29,916 bases of DNA, from contig CAJGDC010000020.1 in assembly GCA_904502005.1 (NCBI GenBank), positions 1 to 29,916 of the forward strand, written 5' to 3'. A program made the position numbers and the translations under genes. This document shows, in pieces, positions 14,173-22,927 of this stretch. Within the stretch, counting starts at the first letter, position 1; each line of letters opens with the position of its first letter. The notes beneath the pieces are model-generated. The model did not search any database. It saw only the letters and a list, made by a program, of their open reading frames with translations, and had not been told where the DNA came from. This DNA is from an uncultured Alistipes sp. Lineage in GTDB: Bacteria > Bacteroidota > Bacteroidia > Bacteroidales > Rikenellaceae.

Positions 14173-15537
14173 TTACAAAATTTTTCTGCGCATTACAAAA
14201 TCTTGCGCACTATTACCGCTACCAAGGTCGTAGTCTGTAATATTCTGAGGCTGAGTAAACAGCTCTCCGGTAGGCTCAAAGCCAAATTTCTTATAGAACG
14301 ACACTAATTGTTCGTTGGCGGGGATAAGGAGCAGATGGTTATAAATTCCACCCTTTTGAACACTATCTATTGCGCGGTGGATAAGGTCGCTGGCAATGCC
14401 CTGACCTCGGAACTTTGGAGCGGTGGCAACTGCATAGATGTAGCCATTTTGTTCACCGTTCTCCACTATCGGCACTATATGCAGCATAGCCACAGTGCGA
14501 TTATTGATGCTATGGGTAAAGCAGCGCGCCGGGTTATAAAGGCGGATAAAGAAGTGGTCTATGGTAGTCAAGTCATCGCCAAAAGTGTCATGCCATAGCT
14601 GTCGCATATCTGCCTCGGCTGCTGTTAGTTGCAGTGCAGAGTGCTTTGTGAGCATAATTGTAGGGTAGTAGCTCTGTTTTGCACGGCGCAGACCCTCAAG
14701 GCCCAAGTCATCCTCGCGGTTGATATATCTATATTGTTCTGTGAGCTCCGTAGCCACAAGATTGTTAATCATTGCGCTAGCACCCTCAAAGATAGCGTCG
14801 CATTTCTCAATGTGGATGCAGAAGGTATCGTGGTTTATCTCTGAGCCCATAGCAAAGGCAGCAGGGGTAGAGTCAGCATAGAGAATCCATCCGCGCAGAT
14901 TGAGCGATAAAAAGTTGTCAAATGCTCGGCGGAGAGCCAACTGCTCAGGGTCGGTACTCTTTACACCCTTTTGGTCGCACCATATGCGGTTGAGGTAGAG
15001 GCAATCCTCTAAATTATCAGCCGTGATAGCCTTAAAATCGTAACTATAGCGCGAGGTGAAGCGGTTGATAAAGTTTCGTTTAGGCTGATATTTTCGCCCT
15101 GGCAGAGTGGCCAGATCTTTTGATAGATAGATATAGTCTGCGTGAGATGGTGAGGCGTGGAAGGCCACTTTGTCGCCGCAGTGGCGCTCAACGATACCCT
15201 TCCAATGTTCATCTAATCCAAATAGACGCAACGGTGTGCCCAATGCCTCGGCATCGGCAGCGAGAGCTTCAAGGGCGGCAATCTCGTCACCACTGCCAAC
15301 AGGTTGCATATATGCCGTCTGGTTGTCATCAGTGGTAAATCGGATAAGCAACCAGCCATGCAGTTGCGCCACCATACTATGATATGAGTCCTGCCAACAG
15401 AATATATTGGCAAAACTCATATCACAATTACGACACTCACTGCTATGTACTATCTGCTCAAAGCGCTCTCTATCGGCCAGCGTTACCCGACAAAAGCGAA
15501 TCGGGGACGATATAGCTCTTGCGCTCTGCGTGTTCAT
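14173..15537 (-). CDS. DUF2156 plus GNAT acyltransferase-fold fusion protein
   Basis: A protein of about 454 residues with two acyltransferase-fold halves. The N-terminal two-thirds match DUF2156 (LADRERFEQIV, CDMSFANIFCWQD, GRKYQPKRNFINRF, and a GLRRAKQSYYPT ending), related to the lysyl-phosphatidylglycerol synthase catalytic fold. The C-terminal third is a GNAT domain with the acetyl-CoA loop APKFRGQGIASDL and the LLIPANEQLVSFYKKFGFE strand-helix. The frame extends to 15702, but the start at 15537 (MNTQSARAISS) is chosen because it puts the DUF2156 opening near the N-terminus. Even so it overlaps the 3' end of the sulfatase gene by 68 bases. The substrate is unknown; lipid or cell-envelope modification is a guess from the neighbour. 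Confidence 0.85.
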   Translation of the reverse strand: MNTQSARAISSPIRFCRVTLADRERFEQIVHSSECRNCDMSFANIFCWQDSYHSMVAQLHGWLLIRFTTDDNQTAYMQPVGSGDEIAALEALAADAEALGTPLRLFGLDEHWKGIVERHCGDKVAFHASPSHADYIYLSKDLATLPGRKYQPKRNFINRFTSRYSYDFKAITADNLEDCLYLNRIWCDQKGVKSTDPEQLALRRAFDNFLSLNLRGWILYADSTPAAFAMGSEINHDTFCIHIEKCDAIFEGASAMINNLVATELTEQYRYINREDDLGLEGLRRAKQSYYPTIMLTKHSALQLTAAEADMRQLWHDTFGDDLTTIDHFFIRLYNPARCFTHSINNRTVAMLHIVPIVENGEQNGYIYAVATAPKFRGQGIASDLIHRAIDSVQKGGIYNHLLLIPANEQLVSFYKKFGFEPTGELFTQPQNITDYDLGSGNSAQDFVMRRKIL

Positions 15538-17452
15538 AGTACTGCTGGATGTAGGCCTTGATGTAACTCTCGATATCTTTGTCATACGCACTATCAATAA
15601 GATTCTCTGTGCGCGCAATATCTGCAATATCGTATATCTCGCGTACAGCTCCGTCGCTAAAAATGTGGATATGCCTATCGGTAAATGCCTTATAGGCACC
15701 ATTGTCGTAGACCACCGTTACCTTAACAGCGCTATTATCAAACAGATCTCGACCATATGCGAAGTACTCCTTGTCATAATTTAGCAAACCGAGCAGTGTT
15801 GGCATAATATCAATCTGCGAGGCTGGGCTGTCGCTACCTCCCTGAAGTGAGCCATCAGGGGTGTAGAGCAGACCGATAACATGGAAATCACCTGGTGAGC
15901 AGTTTGTACGTTCGGCGTAGTGTTCACACGACACATGATCTGCCACAAATGCAAAAACTGTGCTATCAAACCACTCCTTATCCCTATTTTGAGCAAAGAA
16001 CTGCTCAAGCGCTCCGTCAAGGTATGCAGCACATGGTTGGATTAGGGTCTTGCCCTCTGGTAGACGCTCTTTCCACTCTTCTGGCACAACAAATGGATGG
16101 TGCGACGAGATTGTAAATACTGATGCGAGGAATGGCTGAGGCATAGTGTCAATATACTCACCCATAAATCCAAGGAACTTGTCGTCCCATATTCCCCAAT
16201 AGTCGTCAAAGTCGCCGTAGCCGTGTGCTCGCTCGTAGTCCTCCTTGCTTATGCACTGCTCAAAACCAGCCGATATAGCGTAGGCGTCAAAGCCCATACT
16301 GCCTCGTTCTGAGCCGCAGAAGAAGGCTGTTGAGTAACCCTTCTCGCGTAGCAGTGTCGGCAGTGGACGGCTATCGCCCAAAGATTGGGGCATAAGTACA
16401 AATGGCTCGACAAGTGAAGGTATTGAGCCCCAAACACTTGGCAATGCTTGAATAGAGCGCTTGCCGTTGGCATACATGCGCTTAAAGGTATAACCACTCT
16501 GCATCAGTGAGTCCAGAAATGGGGTATAGCCCTTCTGCTCGTTATCTGTATATAAGTCTGGGCAGAGATAGGCTGAGTTCTCGGCGGACATACTCTCCAT
16601 AACGAATATAACAACATTACGAGCCTTAAACTGATTGCTGTTATTTGGGAAATGGTATGGAGTGTATATTGAGCTGAGAGTCTGATTGTCAAAGTATTTG
16701 GGTGCTGCAACTGCACTGCTTCCGATAGTTCGGATAATGCAGAATGGATTTGAGAGCACAATGTTTGCTTTACTGCCCGTCTTGGCAAACTTCAGCGAGT
16801 AAGGTATTGCCGTAGGTCGTGCCATACGACTCAGTCCTCCGCGTATGCCGGCAATACAAGCAACAATAGTGAGGCATAACACTAGCGTGTTTGTCAGGTA
16901 GTAGCTCCAACGATTAAGTAGTGCTTGTGGCTCAATTTTGCGACGGTAGCCCCATACCAGCAGGGCAATAAGCGCAAATCCCGCAACGACAAGGTGGAGA
17001 TTTTCAACGGCAAACTTGAGCATCAGCATTACAGAGTTGGAGTTGTCTGCAAACATGATCTCCTCGGCTGTAAATCGCTTCTCAGTATAGCGGAAATAGA
17101 TTGTGTCAGCAATATTGACAGCAATACAAAAGGCTCCTACAATGACATAGTACCAGAAAAGGATGCCTTTATACCACCCTTTTTCGCGCAGGTGAAGTGG
17201 AAGTAGACTCAGGACAATCCACAGTCCAAAGGCGTAGCAGATAGATATTGTGTCAAATCTTAATCCGCCATATATGAGTCGTGGAAGTTCGCTCCATTCA
17301 ATACTTCCAAAGATATCGCTATTGTATAGCGTAAAAATTACTCTGCACAGCATCAGTACTACATATAGTAGCACTGTGCGGTACAGAGTGAGCATTGGAT
17401 ATGTTCTAAAAAACGATTTCAAACTATTCACAAGCCTTAAGTGACATATCAA
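15470..17452 (-). CDS. LTA-synthase-like membrane sulfatase (phosphoglycerol/phosphoethanolamine transferase type)
   Basis: A 660-residue inner-membrane enzyme. Five N-terminal transmembrane segments lie at about 22-43, 60-86, 97-120, 145-168 and 184-203, followed by an extracytoplasmic alkaline-phosphatase-fold domain. Candidate metal and catalytic residues are Glu286 in FVMES, Ser333 in NGKRSIQALPS (nucleophile position) and Asp505-His506 in FVADH. The family transfers phosphoglycerol or related head groups; the acceptor in Bacteroidales is not established to me. The ATG at 17452 overlaps the nadC end by 29 bases. A GTG at 17431 (VNSLKSFFRTYP) or Met20 (17395) are alternative starts; the GTG gives a family-like N-terminus. 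Confidence 0.88.
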   Translation of the reverse strand: MICHLRLVNSLKSFFRTYPMLTLYRTVLLYVVLMLCRVIFTLYNSDIFGSIEWSELPRLIYGGLRFDTISICYAFGLWIVLSLLPLHLREKGWYKGILFWYYVIVGAFCIAVNIADTIYFRYTEKRFTAEEIMFADNSNSVMLMLKFAVENLHLVVAGFALIALLVWGYRRKIEPQALLNRWSYYLTNTLVLCLTIVACIAGIRGGLSRMARPTAIPYSLKFAKTGSKANIVLSNPFCIIRTIGSSAVAAPKYFDNQTLSSIYTPYHFPNNSNQFKARNVVIFVMESMSAENSAYLCPDLYTDNEQKGYTPFLDSLMQSGYTFKRMYANGKRSIQALPSVWGSIPSLVEPFVLMPQSLGDSRPLPTLLREKGYSTAFFCGSERGSMGFDAYAISAGFEQCISKEDYERAHGYGDFDDYWGIWDDKFLGFMGEYIDTMPQPFLASVFTISSHHPFVVPEEWKERLPEGKTLIQPCAAYLDGALEQFFAQNRDKEWFDSTVFAFVADHVSCEHYAERTNCSPGDFHVIGLLYTPDGSLQGGSDSPASQIDIMPTLLGLLNYDKEYFAYGRDLFDNSAVKVTVVYDNGAYKAFTDRHIHIFSDGAVREIYDIADIARTENLIDSAYDKDIESYIKAYIQQYYEHAERKSYIVPDSLLSGNAGR

Positions 17453-18278
17453 GCGACTTAATCTGGTGAGTAAGTGCGCCTACAGAGATAAAATCAACGC
17501 CAGTGAGTGCATAGTCGCGCAGGGTGTCAAGGGTAATACCTCCACTAGACTCTGTCTGGCAACGTCCAGCAACCTTCTTAACTGCCTCGGCTGTCATCTC
17601 AACCGAGAAGTTGTCAAACATAATACGATCTACGCCACCAGCTGCAAAAACCTCGTCAATATCCTCAAGGGTACGTACCTCGCACTCGATTGGGATATTC
17701 TTGCCCTTAGCTTTGAGATACTCCTTTGCACCAAGAACTGCCTTGCGAACACCTCCAGCAAAGTCAATGTGGTTATCCTTGAGCAGAATCATGTCAAACA
17801 AGCCGATACGGTGGTTTTCGCCACCGCCAATCTTTACAGCCATCTTGTCAAGTACGCGCATACCTGGTGTGGTCTTGCGGGTGTCAAGTACCTTGGTGTG
17901 TAGGTCTGCAATACGATCTGCATAGACAGCGGTCTGAGTAGCAACACCGCTCATGCGCTGCATAATGTTAAGAAGGATACGCTCTGCCTGAAGTAGTGAT
18001 TGCAATCGACCCTCAACATAGAATGCCACATCGCCAACCTTTACTCTGTCGCCATCCTTCAGTAGCAACTCAACCTTCACCTCTGGGTCAAGGCGCGAGA
18101 GAATTAGTTGTGCAATCTCAATACCTGCAATAATGCCATCCTGCTTGCAGAGTAGCTTCATACGTCCACGCTCAGTGGCAGGAATACAGCATAGTGATGT
18201 GTGGTCACCATCGCCCAAATCCTCGCTTATAGCGAGCTCAACGAGGGCGTCAACATAAGTTTTGTACTCGGCTTTCAT
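17424..18278 (-). CDS. nadC: Nicotinate-nucleotide pyrophosphorylase (carboxylating), quinolinate phosphoribosyltransferase
   Basis: A 284-residue enzyme of de novo NAD synthesis that converts quinolinate and PRPP to nicotinate mononucleotide. Family motifs are present: LNIMQRMSGVAT (103-114), DTRKTTPGMR (132-141), KIGGGENHRIGL (149-160), LKDNHI (166-171) and FDNFS with the C-terminal ISVGALTH. The length fits. nadA and nadB are not in this window. It sits 23 bases after a lipoprotein gene, and its end overlaps the sulfatase start, so it is embedded in a long co-directional run rather than in a nad operon. Confidence 0.97.
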   Translation of the reverse strand: MKAEYKTYVDALVELAISEDLGDGDHTSLCCIPATERGRMKLLCKQDGIIAGIEIAQLILSRLDPEVKVELLLKDGDRVKVGDVAFYVEGRLQSLLQAERILLNIMQRMSGVATQTAVYADRIADLHTKVLDTRKTTPGMRVLDKMAVKIGGGENHRIGLFDMILLKDNHIDFAGGVRKAVLGAKEYLKAKGKNIPIECEVRTLEDIDEVFAAGGVDRIMFDNFSVEMTAEAVKKVAGRCQTESSGGITLDTLRDYALTGVDFISVGALTHQIKSLDMSLKACE

Positions 18279-18301
18279 ATTTTCCTAAAATTATGTGTCA
18301 A

Positions 18302-19174
18302 TTATTTTATTGAACCAGTGAGTGTTACACGTGCATTCATAGATGCTATGTCGCAGCTCAACATAACAGAGTTGTTTGAAACAGTACCGGTAAAGTTGGT
18401 CATTGTGTACTGCTCGTACTTCTGCTCGCCAATAGTCGGAACAATAGTAGCGACATTAAACATGCGCTGTGTGCCGTCCTCAGAGAAAGAGAATGGAACA
18501 TCAGCAAGAGTAAAGGTAATCTCTGGCATCATAGGCACAAAGCGGAAATCCTTGAAGGTGATGTTTGTAACCTGCTTAGAGAGATTTGCCTGGAAGAAAG
18601 AGAGTGTGAGCTCGTCATCCGAAGAGGTTGAACCCTCGCCAGGGTTGATTGCTACGATTGCATTTGCAGTGTACTCTGCCTCCCAAGTCTGTAGAGCGTC
18701 ATTTCTGCCAAAGGTTGCGTGGTAGATAACTCCACCAAAGTTCACTTCAAAATCAATAACTACGCCATGGTCTGAAATAGAGCCTACAAAGTTGAGCATT
18801 GTGTACTCCTCGCGAGGCACGCCGCCAACAGTAGGAACAATAGCCTTCTCGTTGAACACCCATGAGCCGTAGAGTGGATCGTTGATGTCGTTTGAGTTGT
18901 AGAGTTTGAACTGAATGTCTGAAACGAGGAAGTTTACATCAGGCATCATCGGCACAAACTTTACACCCTCAATGCCAATGTTGACATAGGGTTTTGTAAT
19001 ATCCTTCATCTCAACGGTAACAATGGCATTGTCGGTATATGCTACGCCACTCTCTTTGTTGGTGGTTACCATATCTCCGCTAATAGACTTAGACCAAGAG
19101 TTGTTCTTCTCGGTGCTGCTAAGACAGGCAGTAACCATAAGAAGCGATACTGCCATTAAAATCAATTTTTTCAT
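18302..19174 (-). CDS. Tandem calycin-like domain lipoprotein
   Basis: A 290-residue lipoprotein: the signal peptide ends LMVTAC (Cys17), followed by LSSTEKNN. Two related halves are clear. The first (about 68-165) has VKFVPMMPDVNF, then AIVPTVGG, then EEYTMLNFVGSIS. The second (about 205-288) has FRFVPMMPEITF, then TIVPTIGE, then EQYTMTNFTGTVS. The FVPMMP signature and beta-rich pattern resemble the Bacteroidales calycin-like (PF13944-type) barrels. An acidic SSTSSDD-type linker joins the halves. The gene begins 16 bases after the TonB-dependent receptor stops, so it is probably that receptor's cell-surface or periplasmic partner in ligand capture. Ligand unknown; calycin folds often hold small hydrophobic molecules. 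Confidence 0.78.
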   Translation of the reverse strand: MKKLILMAVSLLMVTACLSSTEKNNSWSKSISGDMVTTNKESGVAYTDNAIVTVEMKDITKPYVNIGIEGVKFVPMMPDVNFLVSDIQFKLYNSNDINDPLYGSWVFNEKAIVPTVGGVPREEYTMLNFVGSISDHGVVIDFEVNFGGVIYHATFGRNDALQTWEAEYTANAIVAINPGEGSTSSDDELTLSFFQANLSKQVTNITFKDFRFVPMMPEITFTLADVPFSFSEDGTQRMFNVATIVPTIGEQKYEQYTMTNFTGTVSNNSVMLSCDIASMNARVTLTGSIK

Positions 19175-19190
19175 AAAAATAAAATACTAT

Positions 19191-21515
19191 TTAATTAAAC
19201 TCTAAAACAAATCTAACGCCCGCTGTTGCCCACTTTGCACGCTGTAAAAAGCGGTTGCTCATACTCTCAAAGTAGAAGAGGCTGTAGCGGCTATTGGTAA
19301 TATTTTTTGCCCACACATCAACCTTCCACCCTTTACCCTCAAGGCTCACAGTACCGTCGAGGGTGACATAGAGTGGCTGGCTGAGGCTGTTGCTCTCGTT
19401 CCAGTATATTCTACCTGCACCGTAGCTGCTCAGGCTGAAGGTCAGACCCTCAAGAGCTTTGCCCTTAAGTGGTAGGGTATAGCTAGCTTGTAGTTGTAGC
19501 GTATTCTGCGGAGCGTATGGTATAGCATTGCCCGCGTAGTCGTTCACTCCATCAACAAACTTACGAAAGCGTGCGTTGGTATATCCATAGCTGGCTCCTA
19601 AATTTAGCCCCTCAATCGGGGTGTAGTTGAGCGACAACTCTACACCATAGCTGCGTGTTCTGCCGGCATTGGTCATCATACGACCTGTAGTCTGCCCTGG
19701 TGGAAAGAGGGTAAGCTGCTGGTCGAAGCACTCTATCCAGAATAACGCGAAATCGGCACGAAATCGTCTGTCTTTGGTAGAAAAATGTCCACCAACCTCT
19801 GCGTTCCAGCTCTTCTCAGGCTCGTAGGTGATTATATCCATCACATCAAGCTCTTGATATAGACCCATATAGTCCTTCACTCGGCGCTGAAGTACCTCGG
19901 AGAACATCTGGGTGTTGAATCCGCCAGCCTTGTAGCCCTTTGAGAGGGATAGGTAGAGGGTGTTGTGGCTGTCTATAGAGTATGTAGCTGTAAACTTTGG
20001 AAGAAACTCCATAAAGTTCTTCTTCAGGCGGTCGCTATCGTCAATATTTAGAGCCACCTCTGCAGGCTGCTTGGTCGTATCATTAGGTACGGCGGTGTAG
20101 TAGCTGTTGGCATAGTTGTGGTAACGCATAGCAATATGCTCGCTATCTAATCGCACGCCAAGGGTTAGTAGCCATTTGCCAACTTCGAGGGTAGACTCGT
20201 GGTAGAGTGCCCAGCCGAAGGTCGAGGTGAAAAAGTCACTACCAAGCAGTAGCGTATCCCCTTGACTGCCGTCAGCCTTGCCCCAGTGATACTCGCCAGG
20301 GTAACCGCCATGCTGGTTAATGTTCTTGAGAATTAGGTTGTCAATGCCATCCTTGAGGAAGGTCACCGGCGCCTGCATAGCCTGATGCTTATAGAAAGCA
20401 AATGCGCCAGCAAGCCACTTGTAGCGACCTGTGGTACGTGAGCGGATAATTACATCTTCGGAGATATCGTGCTGCTGCTTTGCCTGCTCAAGGGTGAAGT
20501 AGCTCAGTGGCAAAAAATCTTGATCCATAACCATGTGGTCATCAAGATATTGATAGGAGGTGATGCTTGTCAGGGTAATCCTTTCCCAGTCGTGACGTGC
20601 TGTAACGCCCTCGGTAATAGCAAAGCGGTTGTATGATGCAGGGTCGTTATAGCAGATTTTACCAATAAGGTCGCTATGTTGCTCCTTGCTGCTATCTGCG
20701 GCACCGACATAGCTGTATGGATAGCCATTTTGGTTTAGATAGCTAACAGCAAGGGTGTTGTCAAGGCTTAGGAAGTTGCGTCGCCATTGGAACTTGCCCC
20801 TTATGTCGGCATTATTGCTCTTTTCAAGAAGGCTATTGTTGTAGTCGTTGCGGAAGTATCCGTCGCTATGTGCAAACTGTGCCGATATTGAAGAGCCCAT
20901 GCCGGCCTTATGTTTGAAATATGCCGAAGCACCTGCACGGTAGCTATTTCGTGAGCCATATTCGGCACGTATACGAACACCCTGATAGCGCAGAGGTGAG
21001 AGGGTGTAGATATTGACAACACCGCACATTGTATTTCTGCCATAGAGGGTAGACTGCGCACCACGAAGCACCTCTATGCGTTCAATATCGGGAAGAGAGG
21101 TGTCGTAGAGGTTTTTGTCAGCAATAGGCACATTGTCTACCGTCATACCCACCACCGGCTGGTCAATTCGGGTGCCAAGACCGCGAACATAGATTGATGA
21201 GGTCATGCGTGAGCCGTAGTCCGGCATGTAGAAGTTGGGTGCTGCGGTGATAATATCCTTGATTCCGCTTATGCCCCTCTGCTCAATACTCTTGAAGTCG
21301 AGCACTGTAGAGGTGATTGCGCTCTTGCTTAGGTTCTTCTCGTGCTTTACCACTGTGACCGCCACGGGATCTACAGCCATCAGTGTATCAGCTTGTAGTA
21401 GAGTAGCACTTTTGTCGCTTTCGCCTGCGCCCCTATCGTGTGCGCGCGCGAAAACCACAAAAGGAGCGACCATAAAGGCCGCCAAAAGCGCGTATCTACA
21501 GAATCGACTAAACAT
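19191..21515 (-). CDS. TonB-dependent outer membrane receptor
   Basis: A 774-residue outer-membrane receptor. A signal peptide (about 1-25, ending VVFARA) leads directly to a TonB-box-like stretch (PVAVTVV) and a plug domain at about 65-190. The plug shows SIYVRGLGTR, VGMTVDNVPI, IERIEVLRGAQSTLYGRNTMCGVVNI. A 22-strand barrel with terminal Phe-Asn follows. It lacks the CarboxypepD-like N-terminal domain of SusC proteins and has no SusD partner, so siderophore, vitamin or other small-ligand uptake is likelier than oligosaccharide uptake. The start at 21515 is needed for the signal peptide even though the consensus promoter ends at 21521, implying almost no leader. It heads the ten-gene minus-strand run. 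Confidence 0.92.
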   Translation of the reverse strand: MFSRFCRYALLAAFMVAPFVVFARAHDRGAGESDKSATLLQADTLMAVDPVAVTVVKHEKNLSKSAITSTVLDFKSIEQRGISGIKDIITAAPNFYMPDYGSRMTSSIYVRGLGTRIDQPVVGMTVDNVPIADKNLYDTSLPDIERIEVLRGAQSTLYGRNTMCGVVNIYTLSPLRYQGVRIRAEYGSRNSYRAGASAYFKHKAGMGSSISAQFAHSDGYFRNDYNNSLLEKSNNADIRGKFQWRRNFLSLDNTLAVSYLNQNGYPYSYVGAADSSKEQHSDLIGKICYNDPASYNRFAITEGVTARHDWERITLTSITSYQYLDDHMVMDQDFLPLSYFTLEQAKQQHDISEDVIIRSRTTGRYKWLAGAFAFYKHQAMQAPVTFLKDGIDNLILKNINQHGGYPGEYHWGKADGSQGDTLLLGSDFFTSTFGWALYHESTLEVGKWLLTLGVRLDSEHIAMRYHNYANSYYTAVPNDTTKQPAEVALNIDDSDRLKKNFMEFLPKFTATYSIDSHNTLYLSLSKGYKAGGFNTQMFSEVLQRRVKDYMGLYQELDVMDIITYEPEKSWNAEVGGHFSTKDRRFRADFALFWIECFDQQLTLFPPGQTTGRMMTNAGRTRSYGVELSLNYTPIEGLNLGASYGYTNARFRKFVDGVNDYAGNAIPYAPQNTLQLQASYTLPLKGKALEGLTFSLSSYGAGRIYWNESNSLSQPLYVTLDGTVSLEGKGWKVDVWAKNITNSRYSLFYFESMSNRFLQRAKWATAGVRFVLEFN

Positions 21516-21520
21516 CGGAG

Positions 21521-21552
21521 CAAAGATATTGAATCTTTATGAGATTAACAAA
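21521..21552 (-). promoter_or_regulatory. Promoter for the TonB-dependent receptor
   Basis: On the minus strand TTTG (21552-21549), a 20-base spacer and TATCTTTG (21528-21521) match the consensus exactly. The -7 box ends 5 bases before the ATG, which would make the transcript leaderless or nearly so. Confidence 0.75.
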
Positions 21553-21595
21553 TTTATGGCAATTATAGGCTGATGCCCTGTTGGAATATCAAAAT

Positions 21596-21626
21596 TTTGT
21601 AGTTTATAAAAAGTTTATTATCTTTG
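21596..21626 (+). promoter_or_regulatory. Promoter for waaA
   Basis: TTTG (21596-21599), a 19-base spacer and TATCTTTG (21619-21626) match the consensus. The predicted start lies about 5 bases before the ATG at 21636. This excludes the in-frame TTG at 21624, which is inside the box. Confidence 0.75.
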
Positions 21627-21635
21627 TTGCTTGTA

Positions 21636-22856
21636 ATGAAGTGCCTCTATAACATAGCGATGGAGTGTTACAGAGTCGGAATTGCTTTAGCTTCTCCGTG
21701 GAATGAGAAGGCAAGACTCTGGCGAGTTGGTCGTAAGGACCTTTTCGAGCGAATGCGCAACAGCATTGACCCGAATAGTCGCATTATCTGGGTACATGTA
21801 GCCTCTCTGGGAGAGTTTGAACAGGGTCGTCCGATAATTGAGAAGATTAAGGCTGAAAGACCTGAATACAAGATACTTCTAACATTTTTCTCACCTTCTG
21901 GATACGAAATCCGCAAGAATTATCAGGGCGCAGATTATATCTTCTATCTGCCGTTAGATACCGAGGCAAATGCCAAGGAGTTTTTGGATATTGTAAAGCC
22001 CGAGTTGGCGATATTTGTAAAGTATGAGTATTGGCTCAATATGCTTGAGCAGCTGCGCCTAAGAAAAATTCGTACATTTATTGTCTCGGCAATCTTCCGC
22101 CAAAATTCGATATTCTTCCGATATTATGGCGAGATGTGGCGCACAGCTCTTGATACTTTTGAGACCATCTTTGTGCAGGATGCCCACTCGTTAGAGTTGC
22201 TCAGCCAGTTGGGTTGTGACAATGTGGTGGTTGCAGGCGATACTCGCTTTGACCGCGTAGCTCAGATAGCCTCTCAGGCGAAAAAAATTGACATTGTTGA
22301 GCAGTTTAAGGGTGGTAACAGGCTCTTTGTTGCGGGCTCTACATGGGGCGAAGATGAGGAGTTGATAGTTCGTCTGGCAAACGAAAATCCGACTATTAAG
22401 TTTGTCATCGCGCCTCACGAAATGGAAGAGAGCAGAATGGCAAAAATTGCTCAAACAGCTGAGCACGGTGCGGTGAGATATACGCAATACACTGCCCAGG
22501 ATAGTGATAATCAGATTCTGATTTTGGACACTATGGGTATGCTGTCGTCGGTATATGGATATGCAGAGTTCTCATATATCGGTGGCGGATTTGGCGTGGG
22601 TATTCACAATACTCTTGAGGCGGCAACATTCGGACTGCCAATAGCCTTTGGCCCAAACTATAAGAAGTTCAAAGAGGCTCGTGATATGATAACCCTCGGA
22701 GCCGCAAAGAGCATCTCAACATTTGAAGAGCTGAATAGTTGGTTCGCCCCTCTGCGTGACGATAAAGACCATCTCAACAACGTCAGTCAAATCTCTAAAG
22801 AGTATACGGCAAAGCATCAGGGAGCTACGGAGATATTCTTCAAGACTGCATTCTAA
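21636..22856 (+). CDS. waaA: 3-deoxy-D-manno-octulosonic acid (Kdo) transferase
   Basis: A 406-residue GT30 glycosyltransferase that adds Kdo from CMP-Kdo to the lipid A precursor on the cytoplasmic face of the inner membrane. The N-terminal amphipathic anchor (MKCLYNIAMECYRVG) is followed by WVHVASLGEFEQGRP, whose Glu60 is at the catalytic-base position, then LLTFFSPSGYEIRK, the linker FIVSAIFRQNS, GDTRFDRV, FVAGSTWGEDEEL and the nucleotide-binding C-terminal motifs FSYIGGGFGVGIHNTLEAA and FGPNYKKF. The start at 21636 follows the promoter and aligns with family members; Met at 21660 is a less likely alternative. It is monocistronic, bounded by its own promoter and terminator. Confidence 0.95.
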   Translation: MKCLYNIAMECYRVGIALASPWNEKARLWRVGRKDLFERMRNSIDPNSRIIWVHVASLGEFEQGRPIIEKIKAERPEYKILLTFFSPSGYEIRKNYQGADYIFYLPLDTEANAKEFLDIVKPELAIFVKYEYWLNMLEQLRLRKIRTFIVSAIFRQNSIFFRYYGEMWRTALDTFETIFVQDAHSLELLSQLGCDNVVVAGDTRFDRVAQIASQAKKIDIVEQFKGGNRLFVAGSTWGEDEELIVRLANENPTIKFVIAPHEMEESRMAKIAQTAEHGAVRYTQYTAQDSDNQILILDTMGMLSSVYGYAEFSYIGGGFGVGIHNTLEAATFGLPIAFGPNYKKFKEARDMITLGAAKSISTFEELNSWFAPLRDDKDHLNNVSQISKEYTAKHQGATEIFFKTAF

Positions 22857-22888
22857 AAAAGCGAGGTTTACAAAAACCTCGCTTTTTT
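22855..22888. terminator. Bidirectional Rho-independent terminator between waaA and the efflux operon
   Basis: AAAAAAGCGAGGTTT (22855-22869) pairs with AAACCTCGCTTTTTT (22874-22888) around a 4-base loop. A and T runs on both sides let it serve waaA (plus) and the convergent efflux operon (minus). Confidence 0.92.
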
Positions 22889-22927
22889 TATACGCTGCCA
22901 TGAGCCTTTAGCTCTGTGGTTGTCTCT

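Noticed and set aside
17466..17903. 145- and 133-codon plus-strand frames opposite nadC
   Set aside because: nadC motifs are complete on the other strand; the antisense translations have no family likeness.
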